In this document: positions 37,002 to 47,475 of the stretch, one piece after another
Layout: every line of letters starts with the position of its first letter
Position numbering within the stretch: the stretch's first letter is position 1
DNA from: Antricoccus suffuscus
GTDB taxonomy: Bacteria > Actinomycetota > Actinomycetes > Mycobacteriales > Antricoccaceae
Length of the DNA: 64,000 nt
NCBI RefSeq assembly: GCF_003003235.1
Contig: NZ_PVUE01000010.1
Coordinates: forward strand, 90,682-154,681
Direction: 5' to 3'
The notes under the pieces: model-generated
The model's input: the letters and a program-made list of their open reading frames with translations, nothing else
What the model was told of the DNA's origin: nothing
Databases searched by the model: none
Made by a program: the position numbers and the translations under genes

Positions 37002-39296
37002 TTACTGCTGCCGCCGGCGACGCGGCAGCAGTTTTGCGCGCCAGCGCGCAGTCCGGCCGGCTTGTTCACGCATCGCGTTGCTGACCGTTGTCACGTCCGC
37101 CGCTAGATCCTGCTCGGCCGATTCGCGATGCTCGAGACTAGGGGTCTCGCCGGCGGCGTACTGGGCAATTTCCACGCGCCGTCGCACTCGGCCGGCCGCC
37201 GCCTGAGCCTGTTCGCCTAGTTGGAAGTGCCGCGTCCACGCTCGCACCCGAGAGCGGGCAGTGTCGGTCGCGCGAGGCATGAGCCCGAGGTCGGCCGCGG
37301 TATGGGTGAGCTCCAGCCACGCCGCGCGCGCACCCTTCGCCGGCGATCCGGTCCGCATGATTCCCAACCGACGTGTCCGGGTGCGGCTGCGCACGTACGC
37401 CGGTGTGCCCAGCGCGCCGAGGAGTAGTAGTGCGGCCGCCAGCACGATCAGCCACGTGAACAGTCGTGGCGTAAGGCCCGCGGTGTTCGCGCCCTGACCA
37501 CCCGCCTGCCGTGACGAGGAGGCCGAGCTGCTCGACGCGGAAGTGGTCGTGGCCGTGGTCGTCGTTGGAGCGTTAGTCGTCGGCCCCGTAGTCGACTGTG
37601 GACCGGCCGGTTGCTGAGACGCCTCATACGACTGCGGCTGGCCGCGCGAGCCGATGGGTGTCGGGTCGAAGGGCACCCAGCCGACTCCATCGAAGTAGGC
37701 CTCGACCCAGGCGTGCGCATCACTCGTGGTGATCTGATGCTCGCCCGTTACGGCCTCAGATCCGCCGGTATAGCCGACGACGACGCGGGACGGCACACCG
37801 GCGACACGCAGCATGCCGGCCATCGCCGAGGCGTACTGCTCGCAGAACCCGCGACGGTTGATCAGGAAATCGGTGAGCTTGTCACCGCTGTCGCCCTTGG
37901 GTACGTCGAAGCTGTACTGGAAGCCGCTGGACGGGGCGTCGAAGAAGGCCTGGAGTGCGAGCGCCTTGGCGTAGTTCGTCGACGCGCCTGAGGTGATCTC
38001 TTTGACGAGCGTGCTCACGAGGTCGGTCACGTTGCCCGGTGTCTGCAGGTCCCGGCTGTCGATCTCGCCCGGCACACTCGTGCCCGCCGCGGCCAGCTGC
38101 TCCGCGGTCGGCTCGGGTCGCTGGGAGTTGAATGTGTACTGCGTGTCGCTCAGCGTGTCGGTATCGGAGAAGACGACGGATCCGGCGGCGTCGAAGGCGA
38201 ACTTTCCGTCGATCTTGATGTTTGTCGGGTCGGCGTAGGTGGGCACGAACGAGTCGGCGTACGCCTGGATCGTGATCTTGGTAGTCGAGTCGACGGTCTT
38301 GACGCCCGCGGTGGCGCCCGGCAGCTCATCCAGCGGCAGGCCGGACGCCTTGGGCGGCAGCATCTTCCAACCCTCGGGTGTCCACTCGTCGAGTACCGCG
38401 GTGCGCAGGTAGTACGGGTGCTTATCGGTGGTACTGACGGTGAACAGCTTGATTGGGGTGGGCTGGTTCAACTGGCCACCGAGGTCGGTCGACCTGGCGA
38501 CCTTGGTGCCAGGGGAGCGGTCGCCGCCGTGCGTGTTGAAAACGCCGCCGTCGGGAAGAGAGACGAACGCTGGTACGAGCAAGCCGATCGCGGTCACGAT
38601 GACGCCGATAACGACTGCGCCGAGAGTCCCACTGAACAACACGCCGCTGCGTTGCGGTCGCCAAGCGAGCCGGGCAAACATATGGTCCGCCCAGAGCAGC
38701 ACCAGATACCCCAGCAGCGGCCAGGCGACGCTCCAGGCCGAGATCGATACGCGTACGACGGCCGAGCCCATCGCGAACAACGCCAGCAGCGGGATACCGG
38801 CCAGCGCCGGGCGGCGCTGAACCGCGCAGTCATCAACGACGATCGCCACAGGTCCGACCATCAGCGCGATTATCAGCGAGGTGCCACCCGTGGACGCGAT
38901 CGGCGCGACCTTTTGCTGGGCCGTGGCGGCGCCACGCAGCACGAGGTCGACGAGCGCTTGCAGGGTCTGCGGTGTCGGTACGATTCGCGCGATCGAGTGC
39001 TCGCCGGCATAAAGCGCGGCGACGACCAACAAGGCGACCACCAGTTGGATCAGTGCGGTGAACGGCGATCCTGGCCGCCACCAACGCCACATGAGGCCAA
39101 CAATGAATACCGCGCCAACGGCCACGAGCGGACCGATCAGCCAGCCGCTGTCGGTGAACGCCGGCCCGATCGTGAGCACCGTAGCGAGCGTGGTGAGCGC
39201 GGCGATCAGTGACATCGTCAGATCGCGCGCCGGTATGAACGACGCCGGGGGAGTGGGAGTGCGCCCAGGACGTACCTGGGTCGGCGTCGCGGTCAT
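37002..39296 (-). CDS. TgpA-like membrane protein with transglutaminase domain
   Basis: Protein of 764 residues. Six or so N-terminal membrane helices (DUF3488/TgpA_N), an external transglutaminase-like domain with RGFCEQYASAMAGMLRVAGVPSRVVVGYTGG (catalytic Cys), TSDAHAWVEAYFDGVGWVPFDPTP (His and Asp), a Thr/Ser linker (residues about 560-600), one more helix, and a basic C-terminal tail. Part of MoxR-DUF58-TgpA operons. ATG overlaps the DUF58 stop. Confidence 0.9.
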   Translation of the reverse strand: MTATPTQVRPGRTPTPPASFIPARDLTMSLIAALTTLATVLTIGPAFTDSGWLIGPLVAVGAVFIVGLMWRWWRPGSPFTALIQLVVALLVVAALYAGEHSIARIVPTPQTLQALVDLVLRGAATAQQKVAPIASTGGTSLIIALMVGPVAIVVDDCAVQRRPALAGIPLLALFAMGSAVVRVSISAWSVAWPLLGYLVLLWADHMFARLAWRPQRSGVLFSGTLGAVVIGVIVTAIGLLVPAFVSLPDGGVFNTHGGDRSPGTKVARSTDLGGQLNQPTPIKLFTVSTTDKHPYYLRTAVLDEWTPEGWKMLPPKASGLPLDELPGATAGVKTVDSTTKITIQAYADSFVPTYADPTNIKIDGKFAFDAAGSVVFSDTDTLSDTQYTFNSQRPEPTAEQLAAAGTSVPGEIDSRDLQTPGNVTDLVSTLVKEITSGASTNYAKALALQAFFDAPSSGFQYSFDVPKGDSGDKLTDFLINRRGFCEQYASAMAGMLRVAGVPSRVVVGYTGGSEAVTGEHQITTSDAHAWVEAYFDGVGWVPFDPTPIGSRGQPQSYEASQQPAGPQSTTGPTTNAPTTTTATTTSASSSSASSSRQAGGQGANTAGLTPRLFTWLIVLAAALLLLGALGTPAYVRSRTRTRRLGIMRTGSPAKGARAAWLELTHTAADLGLMPRATDTARSRVRAWTRHFQLGEQAQAAAGRVRRRVEIAQYAAGETPSLEHRESAEQDLAADVTTVSNAMREQAGRTARWRAKLLPRRRRQQ

Positions 39297-40504
39297 GATC
39301 GGTCGGCCGCGATCTCGGCGGATTCGCTATCGAGACTGCCGGCCAGCGTGCCGCCGGCGGGTACGACGACCACCCGCCACTTGTTGCGAAGCAGTTCCTG
39401 AAGCACATCTTCGGCCAACGTCTGCGATGCGTGCTCGATCACGATGGCGGTTGCCGCGGTGTTGAGACTGCGGGCGCGCTGCAGCAGCGCGGCGTCCGGA
39501 GCCGAGGAGTCGGTGAGGAACAGGAAGAGCGGACCAACCTCGTGATCGCTGTAAAGTGCGTCGGTGATCCGCGTCATGGCCGTGACGGGCGTCGGCTCCG
39601 CGAGCGCAAGGGTGCGTATCCAGCCTTGTTCGAGCCAGGCGCCGTACCCGGGAAGCACCTCGCCGCGGCTGCCGCGGGTGGTCAGCTGGTAACCCTGGCG
39701 CAACAGATGTGCGCCCACCGACGCGGCGGCACCCATCATCTGGTCGAAGGTGGCCGGGTTGTGTACGCCGTCGCGGTCATCGAGTACAAGCGTGGCGCGA
39801 CGTTCGCGCACTTGCGCGTCTTGGCGCACCATCAGCTTGCCCTGGCGCGCGGAGCTGCGCCAGTGCACTCGGCGTAAGCCGTCGAGTGGTTCATGATCGC
39901 GCAGCGCTGCATCGAACTGGCCGGCGCCAGTCTCGGCCACGCGGCGCTCGTTGCCGGTGCGTCCCACGTGTCGCAGCGTCCACCGCTCGCCGAGCTCCTC
40001 CACGACGGGCAGCCCAAGTATCTCGATGTGCTCGGTGCCGGTCTTGGTCGTCGTGATGAGCCCGAAGACGTCGGTCACCTTGAGCGCCAGTGGCCCAATG
40101 CGGTGCCGTCCGCGGGTCTTCGGCGAGCACGTGTAGCGCATCGACACTCCGGAACGAGCGGCCCGCGCGTCGACGAGCAGAGTAGGCCGGGCGCCGAGCC
40201 CGTCACCGGTGAGGTCGAGGCATTCGAGTGAGGACAACGGTAGGGCCGATCGGGTGGTCAGCGAGATCTCAACCTCGATCGGCGTTCCGATCGCGGCCTC
40301 GTGCTGGCTGGCCCGATGGGTTGTTTGCAGCCGCAGCCCGCTCAAACCCATCCATGCCCAGCACACGAGCACCAGCAGCGTGATCGCGACCGCGATCCGC
40401 AGCAGGTCGACCTCGCCGAGTAGGACCGCGCCGACACCGGTAGCGACGCCGGCCGCGAGCAGGCTGCTGCCACGAACGGTGATAGTAGAGCGCGACCACT
40501 TCAT
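39293..40504 (-). CDS. DUF58 (VWA-like) protein of the MoxR operon
   Basis: Protein of 403 residues from ATG 40504, 13 bases after the moxR stop; ATG 40561 would overlap moxR by 44 bases. Two hydrophobic helices at the N-terminus, then YTCSPKTRGRHRIGPLALKVTDVFGL and the DUF58 core DHEPLDGLRRVHWRSSARQGKLMVRQ. Such proteins are thought to be assembled by MoxR ATPases. Middle gene of the operon. Confidence 0.88.
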   Translation of the reverse strand: MKWSRSTITVRGSSLLAAGVATGVGAVLLGEVDLLRIAVAITLLVLVCWAWMGLSGLRLQTTHRASQHEAAIGTPIEVEISLTTRSALPLSSLECLDLTGDGLGARPTLLVDARAARSGVSMRYTCSPKTRGRHRIGPLALKVTDVFGLITTTKTGTEHIEILGLPVVEELGERWTLRHVGRTGNERRVAETGAGQFDAALRDHEPLDGLRRVHWRSSARQGKLMVRQDAQVRERRATLVLDDRDGVHNPATFDQMMGAAASVGAHLLRQGYQLTTRGSRGEVLPGYGAWLEQGWIRTLALAEPTPVTAMTRITDALYSDHEVGPLFLFLTDSSAPDAALLQRARSLNTAATAIVIEHASQTLAEDVLQELLRNKWRVVVVPAGGTLAGSLDSESAEIAADRS

Positions 40505-40517
40505 GGAGGTAGGTAAT

Positions 40518-41510
40518 TCAGCGACGAGGCGCCGGAACCGGGACGGAGTTGAGGGCTTCATTGATCACGGTCTCGGCCGAGTGCCGCGAGCTGTAGGTGC
40601 CGGTGGTCATCAACAACCGATGGGCCCACACCGTGGCGGCGAGCTCCTGTACGTCATCAGGGAGGACGTAGTCCCGGCCGTCGAGCGTGGCCGCGGTCTT
40701 GGCCGCGCGCAGCAGTTGCAGAGAAGCCCGGGGGGACGCGCCGAGTTTGACCGCGTCGTGCGCCCGGGTATAGCCGGCCAGCTCGACGACGTACTTGCGG
40801 ATCCCGTCGGCGACGAACGCCTTGCGCACCGTCTGGATCATCGCGGCGACCTCGGCGATGGTGCACACCGGCCGGAGCTCCTCGAGCGGGTCCCGGCTGC
40901 CGTGCGAGTCGAGCATCGACATCTCCGCTTCAAGACCGGGATAACCCATGGCGACCTGGGCGAGAAACCGGTCGCGCTGGGCCTCGGGCAACGCATAGGT
41001 GCCTTCCATCTCGATCGGGTTCTGAGTCGCGATGACCATGAACGGCGACGGCAGTCGATAGGTCGTGCCGTCGCTGGTGACTTGGCGTTCCTCCATCGCC
41101 TCCAGCAGGGCGGACTGGGTCTTGGGCGATGCGCGGTTGATCTCGTCGCCCACCACGAGATGCGAAAAGATTGCGCCCGGTTTGAACTCGAAGTCCCGGG
41201 TCTGCTGGTCGAAGATCGCGACGCCGGTGACGTCCGAGGGTAAAAGGTCCGGAGTGAATTGAATCCGGTGAAACGTCGCGTCGATCGCACTGGCCAGTGC
41301 GCGGGCCAGTTTGGTCTTGCCGACTCCGGGTACGTCCTCGATCAACAGGTGACCCTCGCACAGCAGGGTGATCAGTGCGGTCCGAATAACCTCCGGTTTG
41401 CCCCAGATCACCGACTCGATCGCCTCGCGAATTCGCTCGACCCGGTCGTGGATGTCATCGATGTTCATCGACGGCAACTGCATCGGCGTCGGCGCGGACT
41501 GAGTGCTCAA
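40518..41510 (-). CDS. MoxR-family AAA+ ATPase
   Basis: Protein of 330 residues from TTG 41510, chosen because GGAGG lies 10 bases upstream; ATG 41483 and 41468 are alternatives. Walker A GVGKTKLARALA (in DVPGVGKTK), Walker B GDEINRASPK, and sensor IATQNPIEMEGTYALPEAQRDRF. Chaperone for the DUF58/TgpA partners. First gene of the minus-strand operon. Confidence 0.92.
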   Translation of the reverse strand: MSTQSAPTPMQLPSMNIDDIHDRVERIREAIESVIWGKPEVIRTALITLLCEGHLLIEDVPGVGKTKLARALASAIDATFHRIQFTPDLLPSDVTGVAIFDQQTRDFEFKPGAIFSHLVVGDEINRASPKTQSALLEAMEERQVTSDGTTYRLPSPFMVIATQNPIEMEGTYALPEAQRDRFLAQVAMGYPGLEAEMSMLDSHGSRDPLEELRPVCTIAEVAAMIQTVRKAFVADGIRKYVVELAGYTRAHDAVKLGASPRASLQLLRAAKTAATLDGRDYVLPDDVQELAATVWAHRLLMTTGTYSSRHSAETVINEALNSVPVPAPRR

Positions 41511-41548
41511 CTGGCCGGGTCCTCCATCGTGGTCGTGTGCCTCACGAG

Positions 41549-41569
41549 TACGGCGCCCGGCGCCGTACA
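41549..41569. repeat. Near-perfect GC-rich palindrome between moxR and mraZ
   Basis: Ten-base arms GTACGGCGCC and GGCGCCGTAC with a single-base centre. It lies about 40 bases upstream of the moxR start and 200 upstream of mraZ, in a divergent promoter region. Operator or cruciform-type site; no T-tract. Confidence 0.6.
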
Positions 41570-41705
41570 AACCTGAGAGTTTGAGCGTAGCGACTAAAAG
41601 CGGCGGGCGGGCGGGCGCGCTGTCCCGGATTTATCACCCTGCATCCATGGTGCTCGCGGCATTTCCCTGAATTCGTTTCCAAAACACGCACATTTAGATG
41701 CCAGG

Positions 41706-41729
41706 TGGGGAGTGGTGGGTTACAGTGGT
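41706..41729 (+). promoter_or_regulatory. Candidate MraZ operator: three TGGG/TGGT repeats at 10-bp spacing
   Basis: TGGG at 41706 and 41716 and TGGT at 41726 are exactly 10 bases apart. MraZ is known to bind TGGG direct repeats with this period upstream of its own gene. They end 40 bases before the mraZ ATG. Confidence 0.7.
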
Positions 41730-41768
41730 GCAAGCAAAAATGCGGTTCGGTCCAGGGGAGGTACGTCG

Positions 41769-42194
41769 ATGTTTCTCGGCGACTTCTACCCGCGTATGGA
41801 CGAGAAGGGTCGGATCGCGCTTCCAGCGAAGTTTCGGGACAGATTGGGCGCCGGCATGGTCATCACCAAAGGCCAGGACCGGTGCCTGTACGTCTATCCA
41901 CAGACCGAGTTCGAGCGGATGGCCGACCGGCTCAGCCGCACCAGCTCGACGGCCGCGACCCGTAACTACATGCGGCAGTTCTTCGGCGGCGCCGACGACC
42001 AGACCCCGGACAAGCAGGGCCGGGTCGTTGTAAAGCAGGCGCTGCGCGAGTACGCCGCGCTGGACCGGGAGTGCGCTGTCATCGGCGTAAACAATCGGGT
42101 CGAAATCTGGGATGCGGTGGCCTGGTGCGAGTTCACCGAGGCCCAAGAACAGCAGTTTGTCGAGTTTTCCGAGGACCTACTAGCCCCTGAATAA
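41769..42194 (+). CDS. mraZ: Transcriptional regulator MraZ
   Basis: Protein of 141 residues from ATG 41769. Two AbrB-like halves: [21 protein letters not shown] and [20 protein letters not shown]. It represses or tunes the dcw operon that begins here. The TGGG repeats upstream suggest autoregulation. A 224-base gap rich in C separates it from rsmH; I see no gene there. Confidence 0.95.
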   Translation: MFLGDFYPRMDEKGRIALPAKFRDRLGAGMVITKGQDRCLYVYPQTEFERMADRLSRTSSTAATRNYMRQFFGGADDQTPDKQGRVVVKQALREYAALDRECAVIGVNNRVEIWDAVAWCEFTEAQEQQFVEFSEDLLAPE

Positions 42195-42418
42195 AGAGCC
42201 CTGAAATAAAGCACGACCCGTCCGCTGCGGCCTCCCCCCGCTATCCACCCTGGCACTACTTCCCCGGCGCCAGGTCGGATATCGGGAGGGGACCGGAACG
42301 GACGGATCGCCCCAGTAAGGCCCACCATCCACCACGACCCCCAATTGCCCCCACTGCTCACCACCGCGACGCCAATCACCACACGCCAATGACCACACGC
42401 GAATCAGGAGCTGTATCG

Positions 42419-43375
42419 ATGGAACGCGAAGACCAGCACGTACCAGTGCTGCTCGATCGCGTGCTGACGCTGCTCGCTCCGCCGCTCGATCGCGAGGGTG
42501 CGATCGTCGTCGACGCGACGTTGGGGCTCGGTGGGCATTCGGAGGCGATCCTCCAGGCGCACCCAGGGGCCCAGCTCGTCGGGTTGGACCGAGACACCGA
42601 CGCGCTGCAGTACAGCGAACGTCGGTTGGCGCCGTACCTCGATCGGGTGCACCTCGTGCACGCGGTGTACGACGAACTCGGTGACGCGCTTGACGATCTT
42701 GGCTTCACGACCGTGCAGGGGATTCTGTTCGACCTTGGTGTTTCCTCGATGCAGCTCGACCGCGCCGATCGCGGCTTCGCCTATGCGCAGGACGCACCGT
42801 TGGACATGCGGATGGATCAGACCCGCGGAATAAGCGCACAGGACATCATCGACAGCTACTCGGTCGAAGAGCTACGCCGGGTAATCGGCACGTATGGCGA
42901 GGAGAAATTCGCCGGTCGGGTCGCTCAAGCCATCGTGCGTCGCCGCGACCAGGGCCCGCTGACCTCGTCCGCGGAGCTTGCGGAGCTAGTGCGATCGGCG
43001 ATTCCCGCGGCGACCCGCAAGACCGGTGGCCATCCGGCTAAGCGCACGTTTCAGGCACTGCGGATCGAGGTCAACGCCGAGATGTCCGTGCTGGAGCGCG
43101 CGATACCTGCCGCGCTGGACCGGCTCGAGGTGGGCGGCCGGATGGTCGTGCTGTCCTATCACTCGCTCGAGGATCGGATCGTCAAGCGAGTGATCACCGA
43201 CCGCACCACGGATAAGACGCCGATCGACTTGCCGGTGATGCTCGATTCACACCAACCGCAACTGCGCTCGCTCGTGCGCGGCGCCGAGAAAGCAACCGAC
43301 ACCGAGATCAACGACAACCCGCGCAGTGCCTCGGTGCGCTTGCGGGCCGTCGAACGAGTGAGGGAGGCAGCGTGA
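42419..43375 (+). CDS. rsmH: 16S rRNA (cytosine1402-N4)-methyltransferase
   Basis: Protein of 318 residues from ATG 42419 (AGGAG 8 bases upstream); ATG 42389 is an in-frame alternative. [26 protein letters not shown] (SAM), [19 protein letters not shown] and [12 protein letters not shown] are RsmH hallmarks. It methylates N4 of C1402 in 16S rRNA. Overlaps ftsL (GTGA). Confidence 0.96.
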   Translation: MEREDQHVPVLLDRVLTLLAPPLDREGAIVVDATLGLGGHSEAILQAHPGAQLVGLDRDTDALQYSERRLAPYLDRVHLVHAVYDELGDALDDLGFTTVQGILFDLGVSSMQLDRADRGFAYAQDAPLDMRMDQTRGISAQDIIDSYSVEELRRVIGTYGEEKFAGRVAQAIVRRRDQGPLTSSAELAELVRSAIPAATRKTGGHPAKRTFQALRIEVNAEMSVLERAIPAALDRLEVGGRMVVLSYHSLEDRIVKRVITDRTTDKTPIDLPVMLDSHQPQLRSLVRGAEKATDTEINDNPRSASVRLRAVERVREAA

Positions 43376-43989
43376 GTACGACGTTCAGTGGGGCCAAGGT
43401 AGCCCGCTCGGCAAATACCTCGACCAAGCCTCGCACCAAGACGCCACACCCCAAGACGCCTAGCCGCTACACCCAGGCTCGCCGGGAAGCGCGCGAAAAC
43501 GCGCGTAAGCGCACCGTTCGCCACCAGCTGCTGCAGACCCACAAGTCGCTGCGCACCGAGGGCCTTGCGAAGGTACGTACGGCGCGCTGGCCGTTTGTCA
43601 CACTGTTCGCCGTGATCGCGGCCGGCGCCGTGATCGCGTTGCTGATGCTCAACACCGCGACGGCGCAAACCTCGTTCGTGCAGCGCAACCTCAACGCCAA
43701 GCTCGACGCGCTGACCATCAAGCAGCAAAAGCTCGAAGAGCAGGTCAGCAAAAAACAGTCACCGACGTACCTCGCTCAGAAGGCAGCCGAGCTCGGGCTC
43801 GCTCCGGGCGGCCAGCCGGGCTACTTCGTGATCAACCCGGACGGATCGTCGAAGTTTGTCGAGCCCGATCCGAAGAAAGCCGGCACCGAACCACCGCCGC
43901 CCGCAGGCGACCCGGAGAACCCGGCCGCCGGCGCATCAGCGCCTGACGCGGCCACCACGACCCCGACCGCACCTGGAGCCGCGCAATGA
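43372..43989 (+). CDS. ftsL: FtsL-like divisome protein
   Basis: Protein of 205 residues with GTG start overlapping rsmH. A basic cytoplasmic region (1-70), one membrane helix (about 72-95), a short coiled coil ([23 protein letters not shown]) and a Pro/Ala-rich tail fit FtsL of actinobacteria. Position between rsmH and ftsI is diagnostic. It links FtsQ/FtsB with FtsWI. Overlaps ftsI by ATGA. Confidence 0.88.
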   Translation: MSTTFSGAKVARSANTSTKPRTKTPHPKTPSRYTQARREARENARKRTVRHQLLQTHKSLRTEGLAKVRTARWPFVTLFAVIAAGAVIALLMLNTATAQTSFVQRNLNAKLDALTIKQQKLEEQVSKKQSPTYLAQKAAELGLAPGGQPGYFVINPDGSSKFVEPDPKKAGTEPPPPAGDPENPAAGASAPDAATTTPTAPGAAQ

Positions 43990-45860
43990 CCGACCGGCGC
44001 CGCACCGGACCGCCATCCCGACGTACGCCGCCGCCCTCGCGCGGGCAACGGCGCCGACCTCAACCCCCGCGCGCACCTCAGCGCCGCGCACGTTCCGCGG
44101 CCGGCGCCGCGCCACGCCGGCGCAAGAAGATCCGGCTCGGCAGCCAGTCGCGGCGGATGAACGCCGCGCTTGGATTCCTGTGTGCGCTGCTGGTTGTCAT
44201 CGGCGGACGGCTGTTTCAGCTGCAGTGGATCGACGGGGCGGCGTATGCCGCCCAGGGCGACAACCTGCGCAAGACGACGGTCCAAGCTGCCCGCGGCGAG
44301 ATCTTGGACGCTCAAGGACGCCGCCTGGCATACAGCGTCGAGTCGAGGCGAGTAGTGGCCGACCCGACGCTCATTTCCGAGAAAGACCGGCCCGCGGTCG
44401 CTGAGCTACTGTCTACGAAACTCAAGATCCCCTACAGCCAGGCCCTTCTCGGCGTCATGGCATCCGGGCGGTATTCGATCATTGCGCGCCAGGTCGACCC
44501 CACGGTCGCCGACTCGATCATGGGATCGACCGTGAACGGCAAGACCATTGCGGGGATCTTCACCGAACGCACCCAGAAGCGCGTCTATCCGGCTACCACG
44601 ACCGGTTCGCAGGTCATCGGCTTTACCGGTCAGGACGGTACCGGCCTGGCCGGGATCGAGCTATCGATGAACAAGCTGCTCACCGGCACCGACGGCCAGA
44701 TGGTCTACGAGGCCAGCCCTAGCGGCGCGATCATTCCAGCGGGTATCCAGAAGATGACTCCGGCGAAATCCGGCGACAAGGTCACCCTCACCATCAACGC
44801 CGACTTGCAGTACCTCACCCAGAATGCCGTTGAGGCATATCAAGTCAGTTCAGGGGCCACCGCCGCCCAGGCCGTCGTACTCGACGCGAAGACCGGCCAG
44901 GTCGTCGCTATGGCGAGCACGCCGGGCTACAACTCCGCCGACCCCGGCGCATCAGACCCTGGCACCTTGAGCAACCCGGCGATCTCCGATGTGATCGAGC
45001 CCGGCTCGATCAACAAGATCACCACGTTCGGCCCCGCCCTCCAAGAAGGCCTGATTACCCCGAAGACCGTGATCACCGTTCCCGGGCAGATCAAGATTGC
45101 CGACAAGGTCGTGCACGACGCCTGGGTCCACGGCGACGTCAAGTACACCGCGACCGGCATCCTCGCTAAGTCCAGCAACGTCGGCACGCTGATGATCAAC
45201 GAGAAACTCAACAAGAACGATTTCTACAACTACCTGCTGAAGTATGGGCTCGGCAGCAAGACCGGGATCGAGCTTCCCGGTGAGAGCGGCGGTATCCTCG
45301 CGCCGCCATCGAAGTGGTCCGGCAGCCAGGCTGGCAACATCCCTATCGGGCAGGGCATCTCGATGACAGTTCTGCAAATGGCGGGCATGTATCAGGCAAT
45401 CGCCAACAACGGCGTATACATTCAGCCGCGGGTGATCAAGTCGATCACCGACGCCGACGGCAACGCCCTGCCGACCTCGAAGCCCAAGAGCACTCAAGTC
45501 GTCTCGGAGCAAACCGCCACGACGCTGCGCTCGATGCTTGAGGCGGTGACCGGACCGGGGGGCACCGCGAAGTCCGCTAACGTTCCCGGCTACCGAGTTG
45601 CCGGCAAGACCGGTACCGGCCAGCGACCCAATCCGGCGTGCAACTGCTACGCCGGTGGTGGCTACAACCACACCTTCGTCGGCATGGCTCCGATGAACGA
45701 TCCGAAGTATGTCGTGGCCATCGCACTGACCGACCCGCACGTCGCCGTGAAGGGTGGAGCGGCCCCGCTCTTCTCCACGATCATGGGACAGCTGCTGCAG
45801 TCGACCGGCGTTCCGCCGTCTCCGACGCCGTCGCCTGAATACCAGCTCACCGCCGACTAG
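43986..45860 (+). CDS. ftsI: Peptidoglycan transpeptidase FtsI (PBP3/PbpB)
   Basis: Protein of 624 residues: Arg/Pro-rich cytoplasmic N-terminus (1-55), membrane helix, dimerisation domain, transpeptidase domain. Active site S341-x-x-K344 (GSINK), S396-S397-N398 (KSSN) and K541-T-G (GKTGTG). No PASTA domain. It cross-links septal peptidoglycan and partners FtsW. Coupled to ftsL by ATGA. Confidence 0.96.
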   Translation: MTDRRRTGPPSRRTPPPSRGQRRRPQPPRAPQRRARSAAGAAPRRRKKIRLGSQSRRMNAALGFLCALLVVIGGRLFQLQWIDGAAYAAQGDNLRKTTVQAARGEILDAQGRRLAYSVESRRVVADPTLISEKDRPAVAELLSTKLKIPYSQALLGVMASGRYSIIARQVDPTVADSIMGSTVNGKTIAGIFTERTQKRVYPATTTGSQVIGFTGQDGTGLAGIELSMNKLLTGTDGQMVYEASPSGAIIPAGIQKMTPAKSGDKVTLTINADLQYLTQNAVEAYQVSSGATAAQAVVLDAKTGQVVAMASTPGYNSADPGASDPGTLSNPAISDVIEPGSINKITTFGPALQEGLITPKTVITVPGQIKIADKVVHDAWVHGDVKYTATGILAKSSNVGTLMINEKLNKNDFYNYLLKYGLGSKTGIELPGESGGILAPPSKWSGSQAGNIPIGQGISMTVLQMAGMYQAIANNGVYIQPRVIKSITDADGNALPTSKPKSTQVVSEQTATTLRSMLEAVTGPGGTAKSANVPGYRVAGKTGTGQRPNPACNCYAGGGYNHTFVGMAPMNDPKYVVAIALTDPHVAVKGGAAPLFSTIMGQLLQSTGVPPSPTPSPEYQLTAD

Positions 45861-45870
45861 ACTCGCCCGA

Positions 45871-47475
45871 GTGATTGCCCAGAAACCGATCCGTCCAACA
45901 GCGACCACGCCCATGTCGCTGGCGAAGCTACGCGCCCTCGTCGATGGGCGCAGCGCCGCTGACCTCGCCGACCTGACGGTCACCGGGATCACCAACCGCT
46001 CCGGTGAGGTGCGTCCCGGTGACCTCTACGCCGCGGTGCCCGGCACCCGCACCCATGGCGCGAAGTTTGCCGCCGAGGCGCAGGCAGCCGGGGCGGTCTG
46101 CGTACTGACCGACGCCGAGGGCAGTGACGCAGTCGCAGCCTCGCACGTCACCCTCCCGATCATCGTCGTGCCGGACGTCAAGGCCGTGCTCGGTGAGGCG
46201 TCGGCGTACGTCTACGGCGCGCCGGCCAGCCGCATGCGGATGCTCGGCATCACCGCGACCAGCGGCAAAACCACGACGGCGTACCTGATGTACGCCGGAC
46301 TCGCCGCCCATGGCCACACCGTCGGGCTGATCGGCACCGTGGAGACACTGATCGGCACGCGCGTCATCGCGCACGTCCCCGGCAGCAGCTTCACCACCCC
46401 CGAAGCTCCCGACCTGCACGCACTGCTCGCGGTCATGGTCGAGTCCGGTGTGGACGCGGTCGTGATGGAAGTGTCCAGCCACGCGCTGCAGTTGGGCCGG
46501 GTCGCGGGGATCGGCTTCGACGTCGCTGGTTTCGCCAACCTCTCGCAAGACCACCTGGATTTCCATTTGGACATGGAGAGCTACTTCGCCGCGAAATCGC
46601 TGCTGTTCGACGGCCGGAGCAAGATCCACGTGTGCAACATCGACGACCAGTACGGCGCCCGAGTGGCGCGACTCGCACCCGAACGCACGGTGTCGATCTC
46701 GCCGTCCGGGCTGTCTGCGGCCTGGCGCGCCACGGAGGTCGACGACTCACACCTCGAAGGATGCCGGTTCGTCGTCAACGGGCCGGATTCGTCCGGGCTG
46801 TCGGTCGAGCTGGCGCTGCCGGGTCGTTTCAACGTCGCCAATGGGCTGATGGCCATCGCGATGCTCGCGCAGGTCGGTGTACCGCCCACCGTCGCCGTGC
46901 CCGCGCTTCGCGACGTGGTTGTGCCGGGCCGGATGCAGCGTGTGGTCGAAGGTCAGGACTACCTCGCAGTCGTTGATTACGCGCACAAACCCGCCGCCGT
47001 GAGCGCCGCTTTGAGCGCGCTGCGTCCGCAGACTGCCGGACGGCTGATCGTCGTACTCGGCTGCGGTGGAGACCGCGATCAGGCCAAACGGCCGCTGATG
47101 GGGGAGGTGGGCGCCCGCCAGTCCGACGTACTCATCGTTACCGACGACAATCCCCGCTCGGAGGCACCCGACACGATTCGCGCCCAGATGCTCGACGGCG
47201 CCCGGGCGGTCCCGCTAGCGGAGCGCGCCGAAGTCATCGAAGAGGGCGACCGGGGCCGGGCGATCGAACTCGCGGTCGCACGCGCCAGGTCCGGCGACTG
47301 CGTCCTCGTCGCAGGCAAAGGTCACGAGCACGGCCAGTACGTCGGCGATGAAGTCTTGGAGTTCGACGACACCATGCGGCTTCGCGCGGCGATCAGCGCT
47401 TCGCGCACTACCAGGCGATACGGTGGAGCAGACGAAGACGGCCCCGACCAAAGCGCGGAGGAGAACGCCGAATGA
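45871..47475 (+). CDS. murE: UDP-MurNAc-L-Ala-D-Glu:meso-DAP ligase
   Basis: Protein of 534 residues from GTG 45871 (ATG 45913 is an alternative). ATP loop [31 protein letters not shown], and the DNPRSE motif that marks meso-diaminopimelate specificity. It adds the third stem residue. Its last bases overlap mraY by ATGA; murF, usually the next gene, is absent. Confidence 0.96.
   Translation: MIAQKPIRPTATTPMSLAKLRALVDGRSAADLADLTVTGITNRSGEVRPGDLYAAVPGTRTHGAKFAAEAQAAGAVCVLTDAEGSDAVAASHVTLPIIVVPDVKAVLGEASAYVYGAPASRMRMLGITATSGKTTTAYLMYAGLAAHGHTVGLIGTVETLIGTRVIAHVPGSSFTTPEAPDLHALLAVMVESGVDAVVMEVSSHALQLGRVAGIGFDVAGFANLSQDHLDFHLDMESYFAAKSLLFDGRSKIHVCNIDDQYGARVARLAPERTVSISPSGLSAAWRATEVDDSHLEGCRFVVNGPDSSGLSVELALPGRFNVANGLMAIAMLAQVGVPPTVAVPALRDVVVPGRMQRVVEGQDYLAVVDYAHKPAAVSAALSALRPQTAGRLIVVLGCGGDRDQAKRPLMGEVGARQSDVLIVTDDNPRSEAPDTIRAQMLDGARAVPLAERAEVIEEGDRGRAIELAVARARSGDCVLVAGKGHEHGQYVGDEVLEFDDTMRLRAAISASRTTRRYGGADEDGPDQSAEENAE

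Noticed and set aside
42195..42418. C-rich gap between mraZ and rsmH as a possible small gene or RNA
   Set aside because: No reading frame with a start and ribosome binding site, and no stable stem with conserved motifs was seen.
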